The translations under genes and the position numbers were made by a program. A model generated the notes under the pieces. The model did not search any database. It saw only the letters and a program-made list of their open reading frames with translations, and had not been told where the DNA came from. A stretch of 11,879 bases of DNA. Source: an uncultured Flavobacteriales bacterium (GTDB lineage: Bacteria; Bacteroidota; Bacteroidia; Flavobacteriales_D; Sanyastnellaceae). The stretch spans positions 1 through 11,879 of the forward strand of contig CALKYI010000474.1 of assembly GCA_938003665.1 (NCBI GenBank), given 5' to 3'. Shown piece by piece: positions 1 through 6,731 of this stretch (the stretch's first letter is position 1; every line of letters starts with the position of its first letter).

Positions 1-640
1 TGCTCACACCCTGTTGCGCTAAGCCCTCTTCCCAATCGTGGACGATTTTGCTCAAGTAGCTCTCCCCGATGCCTTGCGTGAGCACCGTTCGGTGATACCG
101 GGTCGGAAGCTCCCACTTCGACAACACACGCGGCAACACTTCTTCTTTCACCAATCCTTTCATTTCGTAAGGCACCCCCGGCAGGCTCACCACCACCTGC
201 GATCGACCTTCCCGCGATGCTTCAAACCACATGCCCATCGCTGTACCCCGCGGGTTGGGCAGGACCGTGCACCCGTCCGGCAACATCGCTTGGGCCTCGT
301 TCACAGGAAGCATGGGCAAGCCACGGCCGTGAAACCAAGCGGAAATACCTTGCAGCACGTCCTCGTTCATCTGCAACTCCATCCCGAAATAATCCGCCAA
401 GGTGTGTTTGGTGATGTCATCGCGTGTCGGCCCTAAACCGCCCGTCATCAGAATCAAATCCACACGTACACGCGCCTCATCCAAGGCGGCCACAATTTCT
501 TCTGCGTTGTCTGAAATCGACGTAATCCGATGCAGCGCGATGCCGTGCGCAGCGAAAACCTCCCCCATCCAAGCGGAGTTCGTATCCACCGTCTGGCCCA
601 ACAACAACTCGTCCCCTACCGTGATGACTTCTGCTAACAT
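1..640 (-). CDS. cinA: CinA-family competence/damage-inducible protein, N-terminal part (runs off left edge)
   Basis: 213 residues are visible from an ATG at 640 and the frame stays open to the window edge, so the C-terminal half is missing. The visible part is the MoaB/MogA-like (molybdopterin-binding fold, MoCF_biosynth) domain of CinA. It begins with AEVITVGDELLLGQ and VDTNSAW, followed by the LILMTGGLGPTRDD loop at about residues 73-86, then QAMLPDG with NPRGTAMG at about 123-150 and the VVSLPGVPYEM loop at about 164-174. Family knowledge: CinA-type proteins hydrolyse ADP-ribose and/or deamidate nicotinamide mononucleotide for pyridine nucleotide recycling. The deamidase (PncC) domain would be C-terminal and cannot be confirmed here. 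The gene follows a terminator at 671-705 and probably has its own promoter. Family assignment is very secure; activity is inferred. Confidence 0.95.
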   Translation of the reverse strand, partial: MLAEVITVGDELLLGQTVDTNSAWMGEVFAAHGIALHRITSISDNAEEIVAALDEARVRVDLILMTGGLGPTRDDITKHTLADYFGMELQMNEDVLQGISAWFHGRGLPMLPVNEAQAMLPDGCTVLPNPRGTAMGMWFEASREGRSQVVVSLPGVPYEMKGLVKEEVLPRVLSKWELPTRYHRTVLTQGIGESYLSKIVHDWEEGLAQQGVS

Positions 641-644
641 GCCG

Positions 645-672
645 CGAAAATAGCATCCGAAATCGGGTACAA
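645..672 (-). promoter_or_regulatory. candidate Bacteroidota-type promoter for cinA
   Basis: On the minus strand a TTG (plus positions 670-672, the end of a TTTTTTTG run) is followed after 17 bases by TATTTTCG (645-652). This is close to the Bacteroidota -33/-7 pattern TTG-N17-23-TAnnTTTG, with one mismatch. The -7 element lies only a few bases before the cinA ATG, so the transcript would have almost no leader. Support comes from context: a terminator sits immediately upstream, so cinA needs its own promoter. Pattern match only. Confidence 0.38.
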
Positions 673-705
673 AAAAAGTCCCTCACCCAGTGGGCAAGGG
701 ACTTT
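671..705 (-). terminator. intrinsic terminator after the T9SS-secreted protein gene
   Basis: A perfect 9-bp inverted repeat (aaagtccct at 675-683, agggacttt at 697-705) flanks a 13-base loop in which CCC/GGG can pair further. On the minus strand the hairpin runs straight into a T tract (A run at 671-677 on the plus strand). It begins about 20 bases beyond the stop codon at 725, the classic position. There is no T tract on the other side, so it works for minus-strand transcription only. Confidence 0.85.
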
Positions 706-724
706 CCCTCAAATGCTCTTTCCT

Positions 725-2647
725 TTACTGGATCGCCAAGCGCACCACGGCTTGGTGGTCGCCCTGGGCGATGTTCACCAAGTAGATGCCCGGTGCCCAG
801 TCGCTGGTCTCGATGCGCTCCACCAAGGCAGATGTCTGCATGGAGAGCACGCGCTTGCCTGTCATGCTCCAGACATCAATCTGGTGCGCACCCGGACGGT
901 TGATGATCAATTCAACTTGATCATCTGCTGGGTTCGGGTACAACGTGATGTCGTTGAGGTCAATCGGCTCAGCGATGCCCACCCAGTCTTCGTACTCCAA
1001 CGTGGCGCAATCGCCCAAGTCGTCGGCGGGAACACGCAGGTGCACGATGTCGTTGATGTCCGCTGGGTCCTCGTCCCCACGCACGTGAAGTCCGGGTTCG
1101 AAGTCGCGCTGGTAGATGATTTCGAGTTGACCATTGACCACATCGGGAGCGATGGATCCGAATACGGCTTCGTAGCCGTCAAAATCTTCGTCTGGGGTCA
1201 AGTCACACGCCTCATCCGCGTTCCACGTCATGCCGCCGTCTGTGGAGTGGACCAAGAACTGGTGGCGGTAGTTCTGGGCACCTGTGGAGAAGTTCTCCAT
1301 GATGGCCGAGTACGTCACGTAGAGGTTACCAGCCGCGTCCGATCCGATTGATGGGAAACCTGCACAGCCTACGTAGTAGGCAGCGATTTCGTCAAAATCC
1401 AGTGTTCCGCTCTCGTCGTAATCGAACGAGTAGCCAATGATTTGGGCGCTATCAGCTCCCATAGATTCGTTCCAGTAGGCCAAACCGTTGGTGCCGGGGA
1501 AGTAGCTGGTGGTGCCGTCAATGGTGTCAGCGTCCATGTAGTACATGCTGCCGTACGAGACGTGCACTTGGCCGTAGGTGTCAATGTGGACATCACCCGC
1601 GCCGTCGGTGTTGAAGTACTCTTGGAAGAGGCCGTCCTCGTTGTAATCCTCCGCGTACTCCTCACCCTCTGGCAATCCCATGTCGGCAACGTACAAATCC
1701 ACTGGGAAGTCAATGAGCAACTGCTTTTCCCAGGTCTCACCGTTGTCCTGAGAGATCATGACAAATGAATCGGCAAAGTCATTGAACGCCGCAAAGGCAA
1801 CGGTATTGCCACGGGCGTGAATGGCGTAAGTGTCTCCGCTGAACGCAGCGAAGTTTGAGCTATCCAATTCAGCGAAGCTGTGATCGATGATGTCCCAGGT
1901 ATCGCCGCCATCTTGGGAGCGGTAGTAGAGTAAAGCGCCGTCCTGGCCGTTGTGCACCAAACCACCGTTGGCGGTTGGCGTGGTGATGCAAATGAGGTGC
2001 AGGCTGTTACCGTCCTCACCGCCGGCGGCCATACGGGGCCAGAGCTTCCCGACTTCGATGTCGCTGGGAACAGAGGCTTCGCTCCATGCACCATCACCTG
2101 CATCGCGCCATGCCATGTGCAATGGCGTATCGATGCCCGGGTGGCTCACGATGACCTCACGGCCGCTCGCCGTGTGCACGATGGATGGCCATCCGATGCG
2201 GACAGACTCCACACGTTCGTAGGCGATCTCGCCCCACGCAGTACCGTCGTAGAAGTTGTAGCCTGTTCCGCGGTCACTGAACGGCGTCAACTCGAGGCTC
2301 ATGGTCCAAGCTGCAGAAACAGCATCCGCTCCACCAGCCATGCGGTCATCGATGGCAGCGTTCGACTGAAGGTCGTATTGGGTGTAGCCGATGACCTGTC
2401 GTTGTACCACGAGGTCACGGTTTTGGATGTGCTCGATGTCCGTGTCAGACTGGCCCTGCAACGGCTGCTGCGGACGGTCCGAGAAGTCGGCAATCGCATG
2501 GGTTGGCATGGGTGCGGCTACACGCAACGCTGGCGTGAGCTGGGGCACATCTTCCAACAGGGATTGGCCTCCGGATTGGAGGGATTGTGCAAATCCAGTG
2601 AGAGCTACAGCCCCCACCATCAAAAGAACTAGGGTAAAATGCTTCAT
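725..2647 (-). CDS. T9SS-secreted Asp-box (sialidase-like propeller) protein with sorting domain
   Basis: 640 residues. A signal peptide covers about residues 1-21 (MKHF, hydrophobic LVLLMVGAVALTG, then FAQS). The body carries three Asp-box motifs of the S-x-D-x-G-x-T-W type: SQDGGDTW (244-251), SQDNGETW (299-306) and STDGGMTW (468-475). These mark beta-propeller blades of sialidase/BNR-like proteins. A canonical EF-hand loop, DYDESGTLDFDE, lies at 409-420, and a second acidic DYNEDG stretch at about 334-339 also looks calcium-binding. The last ~73 residues are a type A T9SS sorting domain: LYPNPADD at 569-576, a WSMTGKRV turn at 593-600, and WAPGIYLVNI near the end. Family knowledge: such proteins cross the outer membrane by T9SS and are released or anchored at the surface. 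I could not identify a sialidase catalytic set, so enzymatic activity and ligand are unknown; adhesion or glycan binding is only a guess. The gene looks monocistronic. Confidence 0.9.
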   Translation of the reverse strand: MKHFTLVLLMVGAVALTGFAQSLQSGGQSLLEDVPQLTPALRVAAPMPTHAIADFSDRPQQPLQGQSDTDIEHIQNRDLVVQRQVIGYTQYDLQSNAAIDDRMAGGADAVSAAWTMSLELTPFSDRGTGYNFYDGTAWGEIAYERVESVRIGWPSIVHTASGREVIVSHPGIDTPLHMAWRDAGDGAWSEASVPSDIEVGKLWPRMAAGGEDGNSLHLICITTPTANGGLVHNGQDGALLYYRSQDGGDTWDIIDHSFAELDSSNFAAFSGDTYAIHARGNTVAFAAFNDFADSFVMISQDNGETWEKQLLIDFPVDLYVADMGLPEGEEYAEDYNEDGLFQEYFNTDGAGDVHIDTYGQVHVSYGSMYYMDADTIDGTTSYFPGTNGLAYWNESMGADSAQIIGYSFDYDESGTLDFDEIAAYYVGCAGFPSIGSDAAGNLYVTYSAIMENFSTGAQNYRHQFLVHSTDGGMTWNADEACDLTPDEDFDGYEAVFGSIAPDVVNGQLEIIYQRDFEPGLHVRGDEDPADINDIVHLRVPADDLGDCATLEYEDWVGIAEPIDLNDITLYPNPADDQVELIINRPGAHQIDVWSMTGKRVLSMQTSALVERIETSDWAPGIYLVNIAQGDHQAVVRLAIQ

Positions 2648-2651
2648 TTAG

Positions 2652-2691
2652 TTTGGGTTTTGAGGGGAAAAAGTACCCCAAAGAACCCAAA
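2652..2691 (-). repeat. inverted repeat directly before the start of the secreted-protein gene
   Basis: On the transcribed (minus) strand TTTGGGTT (2691-2684) pairs with AACCCAAA (2659-2652). Inside it GGGG (2679-2676) pairs with CCCC (2667-2664) around an 8-base loop, TACTTTTT. A 4x4 internal loop separates the two helices. The 3' arm ends four bases before the ATG at 2647. No T tract follows, so it is not a standard terminator for psd. In read-through RNA it could hide the translation start; otherwise it may be an operator-like site overlapping the promoter. Confidence 0.5.
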
Positions 2692-2699
2692 ATGTCCAA
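2668..2699 (-). promoter_or_regulatory. candidate promoter for the secreted-protein gene
   Basis: On the minus strand TTG (plus 2697-2699) is followed after 21 bases by TACTTTTT (2668-2675). The second element matches TAnnTTTG except for the last base. Transcription would start roughly 15-20 bases before the ATG at 2647. The -7 element sits in the loop of the inverted repeat at 2652-2691. Pattern match only. Confidence 0.33.
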
Positions 2700-2714
2700 T
2701 TCTGAAGCAGATAC

Positions 2715-3380
2715 TTATGCGGAAGCGTCCGGGAAGCGTGCCAACACCGTCTCGCGACCTGTCACCGCATCCTCCAATTCCACGCAGATTTCGCTCCTAA
2801 CAGGCAAGAACACATCAATGCGCGAACCGAATTTGATGAAGCCCACCTCATCCCCTTGCGCAAGGACTTGCTCCTCGTGCATGTAGTGGCAAATACGGCG
2901 AGCAACAGCCCCTGCAATCTGCCGGAACAGGACCGTTCCCTTCTCCCCTTCAATGACGTGCGTGGTGCGTTCGTTTTCTGTGCTGCTCTTTGGGTGCCAG
3001 GCCACGAGGTACTTTCCAGGATGGTATCTAGCGGCTTTCACGGTTCCAGCGATGGGCGCCCATTGCGCATGCACATTCAATGGGCTCATGAAGATGCTCA
3101 CCTGAATGCGCTCGTCCTTGAACCATTCCGGTTCGTGCACCTTTTCGATGACCACTACCTTGCCGTCACTGGGCGCGAGAATTTCTTGGGGATCCAAGGT
3201 CCCGACCTCGCGCGAAGGCATGCGAAAGAAATTGACCACCAAGGCCAACACCGCGGCCACGCCAACACAAACGAGGTAGAAAGCCCACTGCGGCAACCAG
3301 GCATTGGCAGCGGCAACGAGGCCAGCGCCTGCGGTTAAAACAAGAACCAATGTGGCAACTCCTTCTCTGTGAAACGTCAT
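2715..3380 (-). CDS. psd: phosphatidylserine decarboxylase proenzyme (short, Psd-family)
   Basis: 221 residues. It converts phosphatidylserine to phosphatidylethanolamine at the cytoplasmic membrane. Two hydrophobic segments (about 8-25 and 32-52) anchor the N terminus. Expected active-site elements are present: APSDGK with Asp72, MSPLNVHAQW with His104, and the self-cleavage site FGSR at 184-187. The Gly185-Ser186 bond would break and Ser186 become the pyruvoyl cofactor, leaving a ~36-residue alpha chain. Having FGSR rather than the E. coli LGST is normal for the short form of this family. The ATG at 3380 shares ATGA with the cdsA stop, so translation is probably coupled and the start is secure. 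It is the last gene of the rsfS-ftsH-DUF2007-cdsA-psd operon; I see no T-tailed terminator after it. Confidence 0.95.
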   Translation of the reverse strand: MTFHREGVATLVLVLTAGAGLVAAANAWLPQWAFYLVCVGVAAVLALVVNFFRMPSREVGTLDPQEILAPSDGKVVVIEKVHEPEWFKDERIQVSIFMSPLNVHAQWAPIAGTVKAARYHPGKYLVAWHPKSSTENERTTHVIEGEKGTVLFRQIAGAVARRICHYMHEEQVLAQGDEVGFIKFGSRIDVFLPVRSEICVELEDAVTGRETVLARFPDASA

Positions 3381-4027
3381 GGCAAAATGGCTTTCAAAGC
3401 AAATTCAAAGGGCAGCAAAGATAGCAGGACAAAGTAGACAGGCACTGTCAAAACAAACCCATCAAACCGATCCATCGCACCGCCGTGTCCGGGCATGATG
3501 GCTCCCGAATCTTTGAGTCCATTGCGGCGTTTCCAAGCGCTTTCCATGAGGTCGCCGGCGGTGCCCAATACAGCGAGCAGCGGACCCACCCAGACCAAGG
3601 CTGCACCCCAGAGGAAATACGCCACCAGGCCCGCACTGGCTGCACCTCCAATCAGACCCTCCCAAGATTTGCCCGGTGAAACGCTGGGCAAGAGCTTGTG
3701 TTTGCCCAAAGGCTTTCCAACGAAATAGGCACCAGAATCCGCGGCCCAAATGGTGAAGACGAGGCTCAAAAGGACCGAAGGTTCGTAAGCGCCGGAATGC
3801 TGCCAAGGCAATCCGATGACCATGCACATCCACAAGGCGACAAAGGCAGCAAAGCCCCAGACCGTGGCCAGAGAAGCACGTTTGCTGCCCGCTTTGAATT
3901 CGCGCACCGCCAAGATGGACACGACTGCCCACAGGAATGCGTTGGTCCAAGGACTGTAGTACACCAACCCAATGACCAGCACACCAAATACGGCACCGGA
4001 AAGGCTGCGAACGAGGGTCTCACTCAT
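3377..4027 (-). CDS. cdsA: phosphatidate cytidylyltransferase (CDP-diacylglycerol synthase), short form
   Basis: 216 residues. It makes CDP-diacylglycerol from phosphatidic acid and CTP, the precursor of all phospholipids, in the inner membrane. The family signature region is clear at about 163-189: SAWKRRNGLKDSG followed by MPGHGGAMDRFDG, including the metal-binding DRFD. Other typical blocks are WAADSGAYFVGKPLGKHKL (95-112), SPGKSWEG (117-124) and GTAGDLMES (156-164). The rest is hydrophobic helices. Bacterial CdsA proteins are usually about 260-285 residues; this one lacks roughly 50, apparently from the first half, between VREFKAGSKR (41-50) and the catalytic part. The reading frame is intact with all key residues, so I read it as functional. 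Start at 4027 lies 9 bases after the DUF2007 stop; its stop overlaps psd. Confidence 0.94.
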   Translation of the reverse strand: MSETLVRSLSGAVFGVLVIGLVYYSPWTNAFLWAVVSILAVREFKAGSKRASLATVWGFAAFVALWMCMVIGLPWQHSGAYEPSVLLSLVFTIWAADSGAYFVGKPLGKHKLLPSVSPGKSWEGLIGGAASAGLVAYFLWGAALVWVGPLLAVLGTAGDLMESAWKRRNGLKDSGAIMPGHGGAMDRFDGFVLTVPVYFVLLSLLPFEFALKAILP

Positions 4028-4036
4028 GGCGCAATG

Positions 4037-4249
4037 TTACGAATCCGAATCGAGTGACGCACCCGCAATGAGGGATTCCGCGCGCACGGCGTCTTCCTCT
4101 TGAACGAGTAACTCCACAAATCCGAACAGGTAGCTGCTATCGCGTTTGTTCAGCACCACCGCTGGTATGCCGTGCTCTTCGAGGACGGCACGGCGCAACT
4201 CAACCGCTGGGGGAAAACCGTCCGAGTAGACGACCGTCCAGCCGTTCAT
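4037..4249 (-). CDS. DUF2007-family small protein
   Basis: 70 residues. The pattern WTVVYSDGFPPAVELRRAVLEEHGIPAVVLNKRDSS is cited here only by its parts: an N-terminal strand, a helix with AVELRRAVLEEHGI (15-28), a strand VVLNKRD (31-37), then YLFGFVELLVQEED (40-53). This is the layout of DUF2007, a small alpha-beta domain described as a putative signal-transducing protein; its biochemical role is not established. The start ATG at 4249 overlaps the ftsH stop as ATGA, so it should be made together with FtsH, and cdsA follows 9 bases later. That placement suggests, but does not prove, a link between the FtsH protease and phospholipid synthesis. Confidence 0.85.
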   Translation of the reverse strand: MNGWTVVYSDGFPPAVELRRAVLEEHGIPAVVLNKRDSSYLFGFVELLVQEEDAVRAESLIAGASLDSDS

Positions 4250-6285
4250 TCTTGGCTGCTTTCGGGAGCGGAAGCGTCCTCTGCCTTCTTTTCATCAGAG
4301 CCCGCAGCTTCAGGAGCCGCCGGTGCTTCAGGAACCGCAGGCAGTTCTGGTGCCGCTGGTGCCTCGGGGCTGGGCAGCGCCGGTTCGGGCTTCTGGAATG
4401 GACGCGCGCCAAGGATCCGCTCCACGTCTTCGCGGAAAATGACTTCATTGGTCAACAAGGAATCCGCGAGCGCACTCAATTTATCAAAATTGGACTGCAA
4501 TATTTCTTTGGCGCGGTCGTAGGCGCCTTCAATGATTTTACCGACCTCCTCGTCGATGATGCGCGAAGTTTCTTCTGAGTAGGGTTTGGTAAACATCTGG
4601 TCGCCACGACTATCGTAGTAGCTGCGGTTCCCGATGCGGTCATTCAATCCGTAAACGGAAACCATGGCATACGCCTGCTTGGTCACCTTCTCAAGGTCAC
4701 TTAGAGCACCGGTCGAGATCTTGTTGAAGACCAGGTCCTCAGCTGCGCGGCCACCCAACGCGGCGCACATCTCATCCAGCATTTGCTCGGTGGTGGTAAT
4801 CTGGCGCTCCTCGGGGAGGTACCACGCCGCGCCAAGGGATTGCCCCCTCGGGACGATGCTCACCTTGACCAATGGCGAGGCAAACTCGACCAACCAGCTG
4901 ACCACCGCGTGCCCCGCTTCGTGGAAGGCAATGGTGCGCTTTTCTTCCTCGGAAATGATTTTTGTCCGCTTCTCCAAGCCGCCAATGATGCGGTCAACAG
5001 CGTCCAAAAAGTCCTGGTGAATCACCTGGTCGCGGCCCTTTCGCGCAGCGTACAGCGCTGCTTCATTGCACACATTGGCGATGTCGGCACCGCTGAATCC
5101 AGGGGTCTGGCGCGAAAGGAAATCGATGTCGATGCTTTCGTCCACCTTGATCGGACGCAAGTGCACATCGAAAATCGCCTTGCGCTCCGTCAAGTCCGGC
5201 ATATCGACGTAGATCTGACGGTCAAAACGCCCAGCACGCATCAATGCTTTGTCCAAGATGTCCGCGCGGTTGGTCGCAGCGAGAATGATCACCCCGCTGT
5301 TCGTGCCGAATCCATCCATTTCCGTGAGGAGCTGGTTCAACGTGTTTTCACGTTCGTCGTTGGAGCCCATGCTCGCATTCTTGCCACGGGCCCGCCCGAT
5401 GGCATCGATCTCGTCGATGAAGACGATGGCCGGAGCCTTTTCCTTTGCTTGCTTAAACAGGTCGCGCACACGCGATGCCCCGACCCCGACGAACATTTCG
5501 ACAAAATCCGAACCACTCAGCGAGAAGAACGGTACCTGCGCTTCGCCAGCGACTGCTTTCGCTAGCAGGGTTTTACCGGTTCCGGGAGGGCCGACGAGCA
5601 ATGCGCCTTTGGGAATCTTGGCTCCGAGGTTCGTGTACTTCTCAGGCGCCTTCAGGAAGGCTACAATTTCTTCCAACTCTTCTTTAGCACCATCCAATCC
5701 GGCCACATCACCAAAGTTGACATCGGTGCCTTTGCCTTTCTCGAACAACTGCGCCTTGGATTTGCCGATGTTGAAGATCTGACCACCGCCGCCGCCGCCG
5801 CCGCCAAGGCGACGCATCAGCAGCACCCACACCCCAATCATCAGCGCGAAGAAAATGACGTACGTGAGCATCTGCTGGCCCCACTCGTTCACTGGCTCAT
5901 AGACGTAGGTAAAGTCGTACGACTCGGACATGGTTTTCAGGTCCTCCAAGTAAGCATCGCCTGCAGGCACGTTCAACCAGTAGTCTGCGCCTTGGTAGAC
6001 GGTTTTGAGCAGCCCTTCTTCATCCGGGTCTCCTTCCAACTCCTGCCGCACTTCATCTTTCAGGTAAACGCTGGCGCGCTGCCCGTCGAAGACGAGGCGT
6101 TTCACCTGTCCATCTTCGATTTTTTGCTTGAATTCCGTCCACTGGATTTCCCGGCCTCCCTCGCTGGTATTGAGCATGAGCATGGCCAGCAGCATGACGC
6201 CAATGACCCCATAAATCCAATAGAAATTCATGGAGGGCTTATTGCCTCCTCCGCTGCTTGACGGTTGTTTTTTCTGGTCTTCCAT
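4246..6285 (-). CDS. ftsH: ATP-dependent zinc metalloprotease FtsH
   Basis: 679 residues, full length. A membrane-anchored hexameric AAA+ protease that removes damaged or regulatory membrane and cytosolic proteins. Order: TM1 about 20-39, periplasmic domain to about 138, TM2 about 139-158, a run of eight glycines (161-168), then the AAA+ module. That has Walker A GPPGTGKT (232-239), Walker B IVFIDEID (287-294) and arginine fingers in AGRFDRQ (Arg353, Arg356). The protease domain has the zinc motif HEAGH (455-459) and probable third ligand Asp530 in STGALSD. The last ~50 residues are a low-complexity Pro/Ala/Glu tail with a repeated PEAPAAPE unit, then acidic and probably disordered. Start at 6285 lies 8 bases after the rsfS stop; the stop overlaps DUF2007. 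Identification is certain; targets in this organism are unknown. Confidence 0.99.
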   Translation of the reverse strand: MEDQKKQPSSSGGGNKPSMNFYWIYGVIGVMLLAMLMLNTSEGGREIQWTEFKQKIEDGQVKRLVFDGQRASVYLKDEVRQELEGDPDEEGLLKTVYQGADYWLNVPAGDAYLEDLKTMSESYDFTYVYEPVNEWGQQMLTYVIFFALMIGVWVLLMRRLGGGGGGGGQIFNIGKSKAQLFEKGKGTDVNFGDVAGLDGAKEELEEIVAFLKAPEKYTNLGAKIPKGALLVGPPGTGKTLLAKAVAGEAQVPFFSLSGSDFVEMFVGVGASRVRDLFKQAKEKAPAIVFIDEIDAIGRARGKNASMGSNDERENTLNQLLTEMDGFGTNSGVIILAATNRADILDKALMRAGRFDRQIYVDMPDLTERKAIFDVHLRPIKVDESIDIDFLSRQTPGFSGADIANVCNEAALYAARKGRDQVIHQDFLDAVDRIIGGLEKRTKIISEEEKRTIAFHEAGHAVVSWLVEFASPLVKVSIVPRGQSLGAAWYLPEERQITTTEQMLDEMCAALGGRAAEDLVFNKISTGALSDLEKVTKQAYAMVSVYGLNDRIGNRSYYDSRGDQMFTKPYSEETSRIIDEEVGKIIEGAYDRAKEILQSNFDKLSALADSLLTNEVIFREDVERILGARPFQKPEPALPSPEAPAAPELPAVPEAPAAPEAAGSDEKKAEDASAPESSQE
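4309..4368 (-). repeat. short in-frame repeat coding the Pro/Ala tail of FtsH
   Basis: Two near copies of a 12-residue unit starting PEAPAAPE (FtsH residues 640-651 and 652-663, second copy diverged at its end) produce a Pro/Ala/Glu-rich tail. It follows the last folded part of the protease (RILGARPF). Tail length probably varies between relatives. Confidence 0.6.
5782..5805 (-). repeat. trinucleotide repeat coding eight glycines in FtsH
   Basis: Six GGC codons followed by two GGT codons encode Gly161-168, the linker between the second membrane helix and the AAA+ module. The run is a simple-sequence tract in frame, so slippage by whole codons would change linker length without breaking the protein. 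Confidence 0.75.
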
Positions 6286-6293
6286 GCTCTAAC

Positions 6294-6665
6294 TCAAACT
6301 TCTTCGAGGGTCTCAATGTTCGCGTCTCCCCACAATTCTTCAAGGGCATAGCGTTGCCGAGCCTCTTCGTGAAATACATGAACCACGATGTCGCTGTAAT
6401 CAAGAATGGCCCATTCTCCGTTTCGAAGGCCTTGCTTGCCCCAAGGTTTTTCATCCAACTGCGTCGCCGTCTCTTTTTCCACCGAAGACGCTAGGGCTTC
6501 AACCTGCGTTTTGCTCGTGCCATGGACCACCACAAACCAGCCTGCTACCGCATGGGTGATCTCCCGCAAATCCAAGATGGTGATGTTTTTTCCTTTCACC
6601 TCCTGAAGACCGTGTATCACAGCATTCAGCAAGGGAGGGTGTTGTGCCAACGAAGGGTTACTCAT
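6294..6665 (-). CDS. rsfS: ribosome silencing factor RsfS (Iojap family)
   Basis: 123 residues, normal family length. RsfS binds ribosomal protein uL14 on the 50S subunit and blocks subunit joining, lowering translation in stationary phase or starvation. Conserved blocks are ITILDLREITHAVAGWFVV (28-46), GTSKTQVEALA (49-59), EKPWGKQG (72-79), GEWAILDYSDIVVHVF (83-98) and RQRYALEELWGDA (103-115). It is the first gene of the minus-strand operon and is separated by 66 bases from divergent birA. ftsH follows 8 bases after its stop. The ATG at 6665 is the natural start for a protein of this family. Confidence 0.97.
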   Translation of the reverse strand: MSNPSLAQHPPLLNAVIHGLQEVKGKNITILDLREITHAVAGWFVVVHGTSKTQVEALASSVEKETATQLDEKPWGKQGLRNGEWAILDYSDIVVHVFHEEARQRYALEELWGDANIETLEEV

Positions 6666-6682
6666 TCACTCTGTTTCAAGTC

Positions 6683-6690
6683 GAAAGATA
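6683..6690 (-). promoter_or_regulatory. possible -7 element for the rsfS-ftsH-cdsA-psd operon
   Basis: TATCTTTC on the minus strand matches the Bacteroidota -7 motif TAnnTTTG except for the last base and lies about 18 bases before the rsfS ATG. I find no TTG at the expected 17-23 base spacing upstream, so support is weak. The gap of 66 bases to birA must hold promoters for both directions. Confidence 0.25.
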
Positions 6691-6731
6691 CGATGCCACG
6701 TCGGTAAGGCGGTGCGTAGGAAAGCGAAAAC

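Noticed and set aside
713..1351. Plus-strand open frame of 212 codons opposite the secreted-protein gene
   Set aside because: It lies wholly inside a clear protein gene on the other strand; composition is His/Val/Arg-rich with no recognisable motif, as expected of antisense shadow in GC-rich DNA.
1952..2632. Plus-strand open frame of 226 codons
   Set aside because: Antisense to the N-terminal half of the same secreted protein, no domain or start signal; a shadow.
4783..5565. Plus-strand open frame of 260 codons opposite ftsH
   Set aside because: Antisense to the highly conserved AAA+ and protease region of FtsH; its content is dictated by FtsH codons and shows no family features.
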